A stretch of 64,000 nucleotides of DNA, taken from positions 62,001-126,000 of the forward strand of contig CAZFCE010000008.1 of NCBI GenBank assembly GCA_964517605.1. The letters are read 5' to 3'. Positions 9,101-17,571 of the stretch are shown here, piece by piece. The DNA comes from J095 sp964517605 (GTDB lineage Bacteria > Chloroflexota > Anaerolineae > 4572-78 > J111). The translations under genes and the position numbers were made by a program. Each line of letters begins with the position of its first letter. The first letter of the stretch is position 1. The notes below the pieces were generated by a model. That model worked only from the letters and a program-made list of their open reading frames with translations. It was not told the origin of the DNA and ran no database searches.

Positions 9101-9392
9101 TTAACCGCTGGCGCAGGTAAATGTGCGTTACCTGGTTATGGGGGCTGGTATAGCGGTCTTTAACCACCATATTAGCCAGGTCTGCTTGGGTTAGCCCCAA
9201 ACTCTGGTAATTTTGGCGAAGATAATTGAGAGCAATATCCAAAGGATCACCGGCTGCCGGCCCACTCAGAAAACCATCTGATGCACCGGAAGGCGGGACT
9301 GCCGGCGGGCTATCTGCCAAAATTGAAACCGGTAGGAACAAAAATCCCAATATAGCCAGAGCTAGTGCGGGAAAGAAGTTTGGTTTTGTCAT
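6198..9392 (-). CDS. Secreted M36 (fungalysin) family metallopeptidase
   Basis: A 1,064-residue exported protein. Signal peptide at residues 1-27 (MTKPNFF then a hydrophobic core). A fungalysin/thermolysin-type propeptide (about 50-230) precedes the catalytic domain, whose zinc motif IIIHEYGHGISNRL is near residue 424 and third-ligand Glu in GEGWSDWWAL near 454. C-terminal parts are a DUF11 repeat (about 640-715), a MAM-like region ending GWYVDDVNI (about 725-895) and a terminal beta-rich domain ending YYLPIIAKKSR. It should degrade protein outside the cell. An in-frame ATG 63 bases upstream is rejected because the signal peptide starts at 9392, where GGGAG stands about 9 bases ahead. Confidence 0.9.
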   Translation of the reverse strand: MTKPNFFPALALAILGFLFLPVSILADSPPAVPPSGASDGFLSGPAAGDPLDIALNYLRQNYQSLGLTQADLANMVVKDRYTSPHNQVTHIYLRQRLNGIEVFNGDININIDREGRVISLGNRFVPHLSRAVNSKSPLLTPVTAVKQAARHLNLTVTQSLVVRQNIGGASQKTLLSNGGISRNDIPVRLMYQPGTQSGVRLAWNLSLRLKNNRDWWNMTVDAVTGEVLHQNNWIANDTYQTYPLPLESPNDGDQAPAINPADAAASPYGWHDINGIAGAEYTDTRGNNVFAQEDVEHDDDDTEGFRPDGGSTLTFDFPVDLTQEPGTYQSAAIANLFYWNNILHDIHYHYGFDEAGGNFQQNTYGHGGVGGDPVQADAQDGIDVNNSNFATPPDGEAPRMQMFLFTSTTPQRDGDLDNGIIIHEYGHGISNRLTGGPSNVDCLGNAQSGGAGEGWSDWWALALTAKPTDARGDAYPVGTYALGQPADGPGIRRYPYSTNMLVNPLTYGDLPATGGEVHSVGEIWAATLWDMYWNLVDIHGFSPDFYNGTGGNNLAMQLVMDGLKLQPCSPSFLDARDAILKADLVNNSGANQCPIWTAFARRGMGVNAGDGGSDASLAVTENFKLPTQCLDELDITQSVSPSSVVAGKVMTYTLVASNFTSQTLTGVLITDTVPANATCVDGSASYSGTESAGIVRWDIGPLGLDATVTRTFQVTVSALPSPLFVDNMESGSGKWTVAHGEGAEDWALNGDKPHSGSTAWFASDADTTTDKYLVTANPVLLPAHSVLSFWHYYNTEASFDGGVVEISVDDGAIWADLGTAMIQNGYNGSINDSAYNPIAGRRAFTGSNDGYQETIVDLSGYSGAEVRLRFRMTSDDSAGETGWYVDDVNIQQRMMINTAYISTTEGIAASNTATTTIMTPVITVTPTMLASTQWANVITTKPLTISNAGIPDLTWAIYEMGVTAGSTSAAADASFFVDDVALGVNDCTPDLGWAGVLPITQTIQGSSSVPVNVTFDSTGLNVGSYRGNLCIDSNDPVNPEIIVPLTLDVVKFEYYLPIIAKKSR

Positions 9393-9505
9393 TTTTTCAG
9401 GCTCCCTGGTTTTGGCGATGATATTTAACGGCGCATGTTGCCCCCCAATATTCAATTTGGCAAAGTGTGTATTCTTTTAGAACCTGTGGAACGAAGTTCC
9501 AAAAC

Positions 9506-9550
9506 AAAACAGCCTTACTTGGCCAAAGTAAGGCTGTTTTTATTTTTCCA
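9506..9550. terminator. Strong bidirectional terminator
   Basis: A perfect 15-bp stem (AAAACAGCCTTACTT at 9506-9520 with AAGTAAGGCTGTTTT at 9526-9540) has T-runs on both sides. It ends the SBBP-repeat gene and separates it from the peptidase gene, so the two secreted proteins are separate transcripts. Confidence 0.9.
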
Positions 9551-9617
9551 GATTCTCCACAACCGTGGCTAATTTATCAGCCAATCCTCAAGCGTGGCCG
9601 GGTGATTCGATACTTTA

Positions 9618-11993
9618 CTACCGCATCACCACCGGCAGATACACCGTATAATCCTGCCCAACAACAGTCACCACCTTAACTGCGCCGGTGGCGCTATAGC
9701 CACCGCTGGCGGTAACAAGGTAGGCATTGTTGGTGATGGTTTGGGTGGCGGTAACAACAAACTGCGTTGTGGTTACGCCGCCGTTAGCCGCCAGGCTGGC
9801 TGCCACAAACTGCACCACCCCCAAAACCAGCATCCCCCCGCTGATGTAATTTGCGCCAGCCGGTAGCGTATCGCTGATGACCAGATTGTTGGCTACGGCT
9901 GGGCCGTTATTGGTTACGGTTAAAGTGTAGGTGATGCGTTCGCTGGCGCGGGCACTCGCCGGGCCGCTATTGCTAATGGACAGATTCGGCGCGGGCGCGG
10001 GCGGATTGTAAATTGTAATGGTGGTGGTCGCCGTAATCACGCTGATACTGTTACTGGCGGTGACGATGGCGGTATAAACGCCCGCCGCAAGAAAAGCGTG
10101 GGTAACAACTGCGCCGCCGGCAAACGTAAAATCACCCAGGTTCCACGTGTAAGTTACCGGATAGCCGGTGGTAACAGTTGCCGTTAATGCGGTGATGTTG
10201 CCCAGCGCCGTGGGGCCGCTGTTAGCCGCCGTTAACCCCGTGACGGGCAAATCCACCGCAAACATCGAGAGGAAGGCGTCGCTGCCGCCAACTGCGGTGT
10301 GGTTATCAACAGCGCCATCCGGGTTAAAGTCAACCAGGCCAACAAACCCTCCGGCGGCGTACACATTCGGCCCGTTTACAATAATGCTGCTGCTGTCGTT
10401 GCCGCTGCCGCCCCAGCTTTTGGCCCAGTTGAAGTTTCCGTTGGTATCAAACTGGCTGATGAAGGCATCCTGTTGACCATTTGACCGGTGGTTGTCAACC
10501 CCGATTCCGGGGTCAAAGTCAACATCAGTGGCAACGGTGTCGGAGAACTCGCCGGATACATACACATTGCCCGATGTATCCACCGCCACGCCCATTGCAT
10601 TGTCCTGACCATTCCCGCCCCAGGTTTTGGCCCACTGAAAAGTTCCATCCGGCGCAAACTTGCTGACAAATATATCCCAGGCCTCCTGCTGGCGCTGCCA
10701 GTCTGAGCCAGGGGGGGCTGGGTTGTGGGTTGAATGTTTGTCCTCGCCCGCGCCGGTGTCAAAATCGCAATCCACACTGGCAAACCGGCCAACCACATAC
10801 ACATTGTTCGCTCCATCCACCGTAACAATGCCCGTGGCGTCTTCGGTCCCTTGCCCACCCCAGGTTATTACCCGTATGAAATTTCCGTTTGAATCAAACT
10901 TGCTGAGAAAGACATCAACCACCGAGCCGCTGTCGTGCGCGGGATGCCCCAAACCGCCGCTGCCACCGGCGGGGTCAAAATTGATGGTTTGGCTGGCGTA
11001 CATGCCGGCCACGTACACGTCATGATTCGCATCCATCGCCACGCCCGGCCCATCATCGTAGCCCTCTCCGCCCCAGGTTTTGGCCCATTGAAAAGTGCCG
11101 TTCAGATCAAACTTGGCCAGAAAAGCGTCAAAGGCAGGCCCAGGCTTAGGATTGGGATGATTGGTATGATAATCATGCGTGCCCCACGGATTAAAGTCCG
11201 TTGTACTGCCCGAAAAATCGCCGACCATGTATAAATAATTGCCGTCTATGATTACGCTATAGCTTTCGGCCCCGCCGTCGGACGGCCCCCAGGTGCGCAC
11301 CCATTGAAAAGTTCCATCCGGCGCAAACTTGCTGAGGTAAATGTTATTTTCGGCACCCGCGTTGGAGATATGAGTTTCTGTGATGGTCGGATCCGGGTTA
11401 AAGTCAACCGTGTTTCGGAAAGGCCCCACCACGTAGGCATTACCCGCGCCATCCACGCCCACGCCATAAGCGGTATCACGGCCGGACAAATCCCGGTTGT
11501 TGACCGGAACATTACCGCCGCCCCAGGTTTTGGCCCACAAAAACTGGCCGTTGGCGTCAAACTTGCTAAGGAAGGCGTCTATAGTGCCATTGTGCGAGGT
11601 GTGAGTATCGGTTTTTACCGGGTCGGGGTCAAAGTCTACCGTGCCGATAAAATTTCCGGCCACGTACACATTGCCGGCCCCATCCACCTCTATGTGATTA
11701 ATGGTATCATCCGAACTTCCACCCCAGGTTTTGGCCCAACTATAAACCACGCCCGTAATATCCATAGTTGCAACCAGTTTTGGCGGTAACGTGTGGCCTG
11801 CCCTGAAATCAGCGGGAAGATTGACGGTAGCCACGTTGGCCTCGCCCACCGTCAGGCCATCAACCCGGCCCGGCAGCCCGCCGGCGCGATAAGCCCCAAC
11901 CGCCGGATGTGACTCATCGGCTTGCCAGGTTGCGGCTACCAACAATGTAGCCATAATCAGATAGATGATGATTACTGTCAGTTTGATGATCAT
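9618..11993 (-). CDS. Secreted SBBP-repeat / PKD / DUF11 protein
   Basis: A 791-residue exported protein. After an N-terminal hydrophobic segment (residues 1-24), about seven repeats of 60-80 residues start with W-A-K-T-W-G-G and contain G-N-V-Y-V-A/S-G and a D-F-x-P loop (about 85-600); this is the SBBP beta-propeller repeat pattern. A PKD domain (TYTWNLGDFTFAG) follows near 615-690, then a DUF11 domain (TYTLTVTNNGPAVANNLVIS) near 705-780. The last residues are YTVYLPVVMR. Such proteins are extracellular; the repeats suggest binding or adhesion, not catalysis. ATG 11993 follows GGAGG by 8 bases. Tandem repeats make the gene prone to recombination or misassembly. Confidence 0.85.
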   Translation of the reverse strand: MIIKLTVIIIYLIMATLLVAATWQADESHPAVGAYRAGGLPGRVDGLTVGEANVATVNLPADFRAGHTLPPKLVATMDITGVVYSWAKTWGGSSDDTINHIEVDGAGNVYVAGNFIGTVDFDPDPVKTDTHTSHNGTIDAFLSKFDANGQFLWAKTWGGGNVPVNNRDLSGRDTAYGVGVDGAGNAYVVGPFRNTVDFNPDPTITETHISNAGAENNIYLSKFAPDGTFQWVRTWGPSDGGAESYSVIIDGNYLYMVGDFSGSTTDFNPWGTHDYHTNHPNPKPGPAFDAFLAKFDLNGTFQWAKTWGGEGYDDGPGVAMDANHDVYVAGMYASQTINFDPAGGSGGLGHPAHDSGSVVDVFLSKFDSNGNFIRVITWGGQGTEDATGIVTVDGANNVYVVGRFASVDCDFDTGAGEDKHSTHNPAPPGSDWQRQQEAWDIFVSKFAPDGTFQWAKTWGGNGQDNAMGVAVDTSGNVYVSGEFSDTVATDVDFDPGIGVDNHRSNGQQDAFISQFDTNGNFNWAKSWGGSGNDSSSIIVNGPNVYAAGGFVGLVDFNPDGAVDNHTAVGGSDAFLSMFAVDLPVTGLTAANSGPTALGNITALTATVTTGYPVTYTWNLGDFTFAGGAVVTHAFLAAGVYTAIVTASNSISVITATTTITIYNPPAPAPNLSISNSGPASARASERITYTLTVTNNGPAVANNLVISDTLPAGANYISGGMLVLGVVQFVAASLAANGGVTTTQFVVTATQTITNNAYLVTASGGYSATGAVKVVTVVGQDYTVYLPVVMR

Positions 11994-12139
11994 TGCGGTA
12001 GCCTCCTTTGGGTCAGGGAATTATGAAATTTGCCGATATTCACCATTGAACGGGACTATTTTGACAAAATTGCCCGTTTGACAGTCATGTCTACCGGCAA
12101 GGCAAAAAAGATACCCACAACCCTCACCAAAAGGCAACA

Positions 12140-12169
12140 TTGGGCATGCGTTACGTTTTCGGGTAAAAT
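12140..12169 (+). promoter_or_regulatory. Candidate promoter of the M20 amidohydrolase gene
   Basis: TTGGGC, an 18-base spacer and TAAAAT would give a leader of about 110 bases. The -35 is weak. The rest of the gap 12001-12286 shows only a doubtful 84-codon frame on the minus strand. Confidence 0.35.
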
Positions 12170-12286
12170 TGGAGGCGAAAAATTCCCGCTCGCCCAGCAA
12201 GCCAAAAGTTAATGGCCCCTGCGGGCGGATGACCAAAATTCGCTGTTCGTTTATTCGCAATTTGTGCAATTCCAAAGGAAAGAACT

Positions 12287-13498
12287 ATGCAACCAACCCC
12301 TGTTTCTCCTCAGGAAATTGTGGCGCAGGCGCAGGCGCTGTTTCCCCAAATCCGGCAGTGGCGGCGTCAAATCCACCAATACCCGGAGTTGGGTTTTACC
12401 GAAACCCGCACCGCCGGGTTAATCAGCAAAACGCTGGCCAATCTGGGCATTGAGTTTGAAACCGAGGTGGCCAAAACCGGCGTGGTTGGCGTTATTCGCG
12501 GCGGCAACGGCCCCACGGTGGGGCTGCGGGCCGATATTGACGCGCTGCCCATCACCGAGCAGAACGGCACCGAGTTTGACAGCACCCGGCCCGGCCTGAT
12601 GCACGCCTGCGGCCACGATGCCCACACCGCCATGCTGCTGGGCGCGGCGGCCATCCTCAAAACCCTGGCCGATGCGGGCCAATTGCCCGGCACGGTGCGG
12701 CTGTTGTTTCAACCCAGCGAGGAAAATCAGGACGAGGCGGGTAAATCCGGCGGCATGCGGATGGTGGAAGAAGGGGCGCTCAACGGGCTGGCGGCGGTGT
12801 TTGGCCTGCACGTGGACGCCAACCTCACCACCGGCACGGTAGCCACTCGCCCCGGCCCCATGATGGCCAGCGCCGACACTTTTGAAATCAAGCTGTTTGG
12901 CGCTGCCGCCCACGCCGCCCGCCCGCACCAGGGGCTTGATACCATTACGCTGGCGGCGCACGTTATCCAGGCCGTTCAGCAGATTGTCAGCCGCCGCCTC
13001 AACCCGGTGGATGAAGGAGTGGTGACAATTGGCACTATTCATGGGGGCGTTAAGGAAAATATTATTGCCGATACGGTGGTGATGACCGGAACCACGCGCA
13101 GTTTTACCCCGGCCACCCGCCAGTTTTTACTGGATGAATTACGCCGGGCCTGCCGCATTATCGAGCCATTGGGCGGGCGATTTGAGTTGAATGTGCTGCC
13201 GGGCTACCCGCCGCTGGCCAACGATCCCGTCGCCTACCAGGTGATGACCGGCGCGTTACGCCAGCTTTTGGGCGACGAGCAGGTGCTAGAGGCTCCCAAG
13301 ATGATGGCCGCCGAGGATTTTGGCATTATGTTGCAGGCCGCGCCCGGCTGCTTTTTGCGGTTGGGGGTTCACCATCCGGCCTGGACGGAGCATTACTTTG
13401 TGCACACGCCCACCTTTCGGCTGGACGAAGCGGCGCTGCCGGTGGGGTCGGCGGCGCTGGTAACTACTGCCCTACAGTGGATGCGGCAGCAGGGTTAA
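12287..13498 (+). CDS. M20 family amidohydrolase (N-acyl amino acid / peptide deacylase)
   Basis: A 403-residue di-zinc hydrolase of the M20D type (hippurate hydrolase, IAA-amino acid hydrolase, N-acetyl-diaminopimelate deacetylase). Motifs in order: IHQYPELGFTE, GLRADIDALPI, HACGHDAHTAML (metal His/Asp), FQPSEEN (catalytic and metal Glu), GLHVD, a dimerisation insert near residues 190-300 (AAHAARPHQG), and the final metal His region MAAEDFG. Substrate specificity within the subfamily is not readable. It lacks a signal peptide, so it acts in the cytoplasm. The start is supported by AAGGAAAG 4 bases ahead of ATG. It overlaps the convergent DprA-like gene by 4 bases. Confidence 0.9.
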   Translation: MQPTPVSPQEIVAQAQALFPQIRQWRRQIHQYPELGFTETRTAGLISKTLANLGIEFETEVAKTGVVGVIRGGNGPTVGLRADIDALPITEQNGTEFDSTRPGLMHACGHDAHTAMLLGAAAILKTLADAGQLPGTVRLLFQPSEENQDEAGKSGGMRMVEEGALNGLAAVFGLHVDANLTTGTVATRPGPMMASADTFEIKLFGAAAHAARPHQGLDTITLAAHVIQAVQQIVSRRLNPVDEGVVTIGTIHGGVKENIIADTVVMTGTTRSFTPATRQFLLDELRRACRIIEPLGGRFELNVLPGYPPLANDPVAYQVMTGALRQLLGDEQVLEAPKMMAAEDFGIMLQAAPGCFLRLGVHHPAWTEHYFVHTPTFRLDEAALPVGSAALVTTALQWMRQQG

Positions 13499-14628
13499 CT
13501 GTTGTTGTCAGCGGCGGATTTTTCCAACTTGCGGCGCAGCACTTCGGGGATGGGAGCGCCGCCCAGTTGCAACAGATTGAGCGCCTCTTCCCCGTCAATG
13601 GGGGGCACAACCTCGGCCCGCAGGCTATAATCATCGGCGGGGTCTACCGCCAGGTGAGGCGGCAGGTTGGCGGGGGAGGGAATGGGGTACTCCGTTGTCG
13701 GCGGCGTTTCGTCGTCGGATTCCTGCATCACGTCATCCACAATGGCCTGCTGCACCCAATCCACCACCTCGCCGGGGTCGGTGAGCAGCAACGCCCCCTG
13801 GCCCAGCAATTCGCGGTTAGAGGCCGTATCCCGGCGCACAAACACCGGCAGCCCCCGGCCAAGCGCCGCCATCGCCCGCGCCTGCGATTCGTCATCGCTT
13901 TCCAGAATGAGCAGCGCCAGCGTTAAATGGTCAATCAGCAGGTTGCGGGCTTCGGCCAGTTTATCGTGGTAGGCGGCATCCGGCGCAAAGGGACTAACCA
14001 ACAGCGTGCGCCCGCCGTACACCGCCGCCGATAGTTTGTTGGTGGTTTTGGCAAAGGCGCTCAGGCCCATGGGCAACATGGCCACGGTAAAGCCCTGCTC
14101 GGTGGTGAGCATCATTTCAAACGTGGTGCGATCCAGGCCGCGCGAGTAGCCGCTAATCAACCCGATTTGCTCAACTTCAAGGGTGTTGATCAGTTCATCC
14201 ACAAAGGCCGTGGTTTCGGAGTTGGCTTCGGGTTGGCCCAGCATGGTTACGGCAGGCTGGTTGAGCAGGTTGGGGTTGCCCTGCGTCCACAGGATTAGCG
14301 GCTGCATCACCAACGACAGGTGGTAAACCAACCGGCGCGGGTAGCGAATATCGGTGCGGATAATCGGCTCGATGCCTTCTTTTTGCCATTTTTCCAGCAA
14401 CCCGGCGTGCGCCGGCAGTTTTTTGGCCACATGGCGGAATTGCTCGGCTTCGGCCTCGGATAAACCAAAGGTGGTGGATAGCTCCAGCCCGGATAACGTG
14501 AACAAATCGGCTAACTGGCGGTTATCGGTAAGGCACCAGCGCAGAATCATCGGTTTTAACACGTTTAGCTTCAGGCCGCTATCCTGAATTAACGCCTGCC
14601 AGTAGACAACCTCTGGAAAATCAGCCAT
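13495..14628 (-). CDS. Divergent DprA/Smf-like protein
   Basis: A 377-residue protein with a central DprA/Smf Rossmann-type region (about 110-300). Typical DprA reads YPxxL..PPvLFxkGn, then a GSR nucleotide loop, then SGxARGID. Here the counterparts are YPRRLVYHL, LILWTQGNPNLL, AVTMLGQPEA (the GSR is absent) and ISGYSRGLDRTTFEMM, so the fold is recognisable but key residues differ. Canonical DprA loads RecA onto incoming single-stranded DNA during transformation; this paralogue may have a related DNA or nucleotide role. Its start is 1 base past the stop of the preceding gene (TGAGATG), indicating translational coupling with a membrane-anchored protein. Confidence 0.65.
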   Translation of the reverse strand: MADFPEVVYWQALIQDSGLKLNVLKPMILRWCLTDNRQLADLFTLSGLELSTTFGLSEAEAEQFRHVAKKLPAHAGLLEKWQKEGIEPIIRTDIRYPRRLVYHLSLVMQPLILWTQGNPNLLNQPAVTMLGQPEANSETTAFVDELINTLEVEQIGLISGYSRGLDRTTFEMMLTTEQGFTVAMLPMGLSAFAKTTNKLSAAVYGGRTLLVSPFAPDAAYHDKLAEARNLLIDHLTLALLILESDDESQARAMAALGRGLPVFVRRDTASNRELLGQGALLLTDPGEVVDWVQQAIVDDVMQESDDETPPTTEYPIPSPANLPPHLAVDPADDYSLRAEVVPPIDGEEALNLLQLGGAPIPEVLRRKLEKSAADNNS

Positions 14629-14629
14629 C

Positions 14630-15373
14630 TCACTGCACCTTTAAATTAACCACGCAAGGAGGCGGGAAGTTGCCGGTTTTATCAACCACAATCAGCCGGA
14701 ATTGATAACTACCCGGCGGCACGGTGTCGCTGTTCCAACTGCCCAACACGCCGTTTTGCACCGGATTATCATACCGGGTAATAAACACCCATTCATTTGT
14801 AGCCGGGTCTAAAAACTCAAATTTATAATAATCAAAGTTGTCCGTGGCTGCCGCGCCCACAATTTGCACCACACCGGCGACCATTGCGCCATCGCCGGGC
14901 TGCGAAATCCGCGCCGCCGAGTTGGGGCAGTTGGGCGCTTGCCCCCGCGACATATCGGGGGTAGCGGTGGGCAAAACCACCACTTCGGGCGTAGACTCAA
15001 CCACCGTGGGCGCCACGGTGGGCGGCGGCGTGGCGGTGGGCGTGGGTGTGGGCAGCAACAGTGGCGGCGAGGTGGGCGTGGGCGGCAGGGCGATGATGGG
15101 CGTGGCGGTGGGCGTGGCGGGCGGCGGCGGAACAATGGTGGGCGTAACCAGGCTGAGATAATACACGCCCAGCATCAGCACCAACACAATGGCAAAACCG
15201 GCAAAAGCCCGCGTCATGCGGATGGTCGCGTTTTCGCGCTCCAACGAAAAGATGGACTGGGTGCGCTCCTGGCGCGCCAGCCACATTACCCGGAGAAAAA
15301 ACAGGGCAACCAACCCTAAAATAATATAAAGCCAGGTGTCAACAATAACAATTGGCCGGAGAAATTCTAACAT
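14630..15373 (-). CDS. Membrane-anchored protein with Pro/Thr stalk and Ig-like domain
   Basis: A 247-residue protein that I do not recognise as a named family. Two hydrophobic segments (about 13-32 and 57-75) flank a short charged loop. A proline/threonine stalk made of PTPT, PPTPTSPP and similar units follows (about 78-140). The C-terminal 95 residues look like a beta-sandwich with RISQPGDGAMVAGVVQIVG and PPGSYQFRLIVVDKTGN, the kind of Ig-like fold often displayed on Chloroflexota surfaces. It probably sits in the membrane with the globular domain outside. It is coupled to the DprA-like gene downstream. The ribosome binding site is weak. Confidence 0.65.
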   Translation of the reverse strand: MLEFLRPIVIVDTWLYIILGLVALFFLRVMWLARQERTQSIFSLERENATIRMTRAFAGFAIVLVLMLGVYYLSLVTPTIVPPPPATPTATPIIALPPTPTSPPLLLPTPTPTATPPPTVAPTVVESTPEVVVLPTATPDMSRGQAPNCPNSAARISQPGDGAMVAGVVQIVGAAATDNFDYYKFEFLDPATNEWVFITRYDNPVQNGVLGSWNSDTVPPGSYQFRLIVVDKTGNFPPPCVVNLKVQ

Positions 15374-15462
15374 ACAAAGCTTCGCATCCCAGATTTAGAG
15401 AAATAATCAAAACCAGTAGAGTATACAAACAGGCGGAAATAGAAGCAAATTCCCCCAAAGCC

Positions 15463-16314
15463 TTAATCCAGCTTGTTGAGCACGCCTTTTAGTAACATTA
15501 CCAGCCGGGGCACAATGGTTTTGCCGGCTTCTAAAACTTCTTCGTGGGTGGTTTCTTTACCAGAGCCGGCCTCGGTGATGGCCACGTTGGTAATGCTGCT
15601 AATCCCCAAAACCCGGATACCGCAATGGTTGGCTATCACCACCTCCGGCACGGTTGACATGCCCACCGCATCGGCACCAACGGCTTGCAAAAACCGAATT
15701 TCGGCGGGGGTTTCAAACGATGGGCCGGCCAAATAGGCGTACACCCCTTCGCGCACCGTCAGGTTGGCTGCCACCGCCGTGGCTTTGGCCAGCTTGATTA
15801 AATCCGGGTTGTAGGCCTGGGTCATGCTGGGGAAGCGAGGGCCAAATTCATCCAGGTTGGGGCCGCACAGGGGATTTTGGCCGGCCATCCCTACAAAATT
15901 AATGTGGTCGGTAATGAGCATCAGTTCGCCGGTTTCAAAACCGGGGTTAATGCCGCCCGCCGCGTTGGTAACAACCAGGGTTTTTATCCCCAGCAGCTTC
16001 ATTACCCGCACCGGCAGCGAAATATGCTGAATCCCGTAGCCTTCGTAAAAATGGGTGCGGCCCTGCATTACCAGCACCGCTTTGCCGGCCAATTGGCCTA
16101 CCACCAGCCGCCCGGCATGGCCGGGCACGCTGGAAAATGGAAAGTGCGGAATATCCCGGTAGGAGATAATATCGGCGTTTTCAATTTCTTCGGCCAGCGG
16201 GCTAAGGCCAGACCCCAAAATCAGGGCAATCTCAGGCTGATGACTAATCCGGGCCTGGATATAATCCGCCGCCTGTTTAATTTCCGCGTAGGTAAAATTT
16301 TCTTTGGTTGCCAA
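15463..16314 (-). CDS. Purine nucleoside phosphorylase
   Basis: A 283-residue trimeric-type PNP, close to the family length. Phosphate and base-binding motifs are intact: LILGSGLSPLA, VPGHAGRLVVG, MQGRTHFYEGY, VTNAAGGINPGFETGE, YLAGPSFETPAEIR (base-binding Glu) and SSITNVAI with the Asn typical of hypoxanthine/guanine enzymes. It cleaves purine nucleosides with phosphate to base and ribose-1-phosphate for salvage. The start is a TTG: AAGGAG stands 6 bases upstream and no in-frame ATG precedes the first motif. A hairpin terminator separates it from the recombinase gene, so it has its own promoter. Confidence 0.93.
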   Translation of the reverse strand: MATKENFTYAEIKQAADYIQARISHQPEIALILGSGLSPLAEEIENADIISYRDIPHFPFSSVPGHAGRLVVGQLAGKAVLVMQGRTHFYEGYGIQHISLPVRVMKLLGIKTLVVTNAAGGINPGFETGELMLITDHINFVGMAGQNPLCGPNLDEFGPRFPSMTQAYNPDLIKLAKATAVAANLTVREGVYAYLAGPSFETPAEIRFLQAVGADAVGMSTVPEVVIANHCGIRVLGISSITNVAITEAGSGKETTHEEVLEAGKTIVPRLVMLLKGVLNKLD

Positions 16315-16338
16315 AGTAAGCTCCTTTGTTGTTGTTCT

Positions 16339-16370
16339 CTAAAATAAAAGATGCAGAGTAGCTCTGCATC
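16339..16370 (-). terminator. Terminator after the Xer recombinase gene
   Basis: A perfect 9-bp stem, GATGCAGAG with CTCTGCATC and a 3-base loop, is followed on the minus strand by TTTTATTTTA. Confidence 0.8.
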
Positions 16371-16407
16371 AAGAGGTTTATAGGTGGTACAACCCAGGCA
16401 AAACCGG

Positions 16408-17298
16408 CTACTTTTCGCTTTCTTTGCTCAGATGAGCGTACACCTGCGTGGTTGAGATGTTGGCATGGCCCAGCAGCTTTTGAATATCCTGCAACGACCG
16501 GCCCTGGCTGAGTTTGTGCGCCGCAAACGAGTGGCGCAGCGTGTGCGGCGTTACCTGCGATACAATCCCCACCACCTCAACATAATGCTTGATGATCAGC
16601 CACAACCCCTGCCGGGTGAGCCGCTGCCCGCGATTGTTTAAAAACAGGGCTTCTTCTTTGGAATCATGCACCAGTTGTTCTCTGGCTTGGGCAATATACA
16701 CCTGCAACGTGTTCACCACCGCCCCGGACAACGGAATAACCCGCTCTTTGCTGGCCCGTTTGCCCTGCACCCGCACCGCCGCGCTACGAGAGTTATCCGG
16801 CTCAAACTTGATATCGGCCACGTTTAATGACACCAGCTCGGTTACGCGCATGCCGGAGGCGTACAACATTTCCAGCAACGCCAAATCCCGCTGGGATTTT
16901 GGCCCGTTTTCATCGGCGGGGGCGCGTAAAATCCGGTCAATCTCACTGGGAGAGATGGCTTTGGGCAGCCGCTTTTTAACTTTGGGCGAATCCAGGGTAA
17001 AGGTGGGGTCGTCGGCTAACTCCCCTTCGGCCACCAGAAAATGAAAAAATGATTTAATTGCCGCCACTTTGCGGGCCACCGTAGACGAGGTGTACCCACT
17101 GTCTTTCAGGTGTTCAATATAGTCGGTAATATCGTTGCGGGTAATATCAATCCAGGTTTCAGGCTGAACTCCATCTTTATCCTGCCACACATTCTGTTGA
17201 AACTGGCTCAAATCATTCTGGTAAGCGGCAATTGTATTTTCGGCATATTTTTTATCAACTTCCAAAAACCGCAGAAAATCCTGAATATTATCTTTCAT
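16408..17298 (-). CDS. Tyrosine recombinase, XerC/XerD type
   Basis: A 296-residue site-specific recombinase of standard Xer length. The N-terminal SAM-like core-binding domain (about 1-85) includes ENTIAAYQNDLSQF. The catalytic domain carries the full set of residues: Arg in ASGMRVTELVSL, Lys in QGKRASKERVIPL, His-x-x-Arg in TPHTLRHSFA, His in LLGHANISTTQ and the nucleophile Tyr in QVYAHLS. Xer proteins resolve chromosome dimers at dif; XerC and XerD cannot be told apart here. No integrase-like extras or flanking repeats suggest a mobile element. The upstream gap 17299-17571 holds nothing clear beyond A/T-rich sequence. Confidence 0.9.
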   Translation of the reverse strand: MKDNIQDFLRFLEVDKKYAENTIAAYQNDLSQFQQNVWQDKDGVQPETWIDITRNDITDYIEHLKDSGYTSSTVARKVAAIKSFFHFLVAEGELADDPTFTLDSPKVKKRLPKAISPSEIDRILRAPADENGPKSQRDLALLEMLYASGMRVTELVSLNVADIKFEPDNSRSAAVRVQGKRASKERVIPLSGAVVNTLQVYIAQAREQLVHDSKEEALFLNNRGQRLTRQGLWLIIKHYVEVVGIVSQVTPHTLRHSFAAHKLSQGRSLQDIQKLLGHANISTTQVYAHLSKESEK

Positions 17299-17571
17299 TT
17301 TCTGAACCCTAATACGGATTTTTAACTCAAAACAGAGCGATGTGAATTAGTAAATGTTGTCAGCCTGGATTTGTCAGGCGTAAGAAAGATTTTTAACTTC
17401 GACAACACGTGGCATTGCTTGTTTTTTATACAAAATTGCCAGACACTTTGCATAAAAAGGGGAATTAGACAAAACCATTGTACCAAACCTTGAAGTAAAA
17501 TGCAATCAAACTCCCGAATATTTTATGTCATTAATCGGGCAGGGGATGGCGCAATTACCGGCCCAAAGGGG

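Noticed and set aside
12021..12275. An 84-codon frame on the minus strand between the SBBP gene and the M20 gene
   Set aside because: No ribosome binding site, odd composition and overlap with the probable promoter of the M20 gene.
12419..13042. A 207-codon minus-strand frame within the M20 gene
   Set aside because: Antisense to intact metal-binding motifs; such frames are common in GC-rich genes.
16408..17298. Integrase of a genomic island
   Set aside because: Sequence and length match housekeeping Xer recombinases, and no attachment repeats, tRNA gene or mobile genes flank it.
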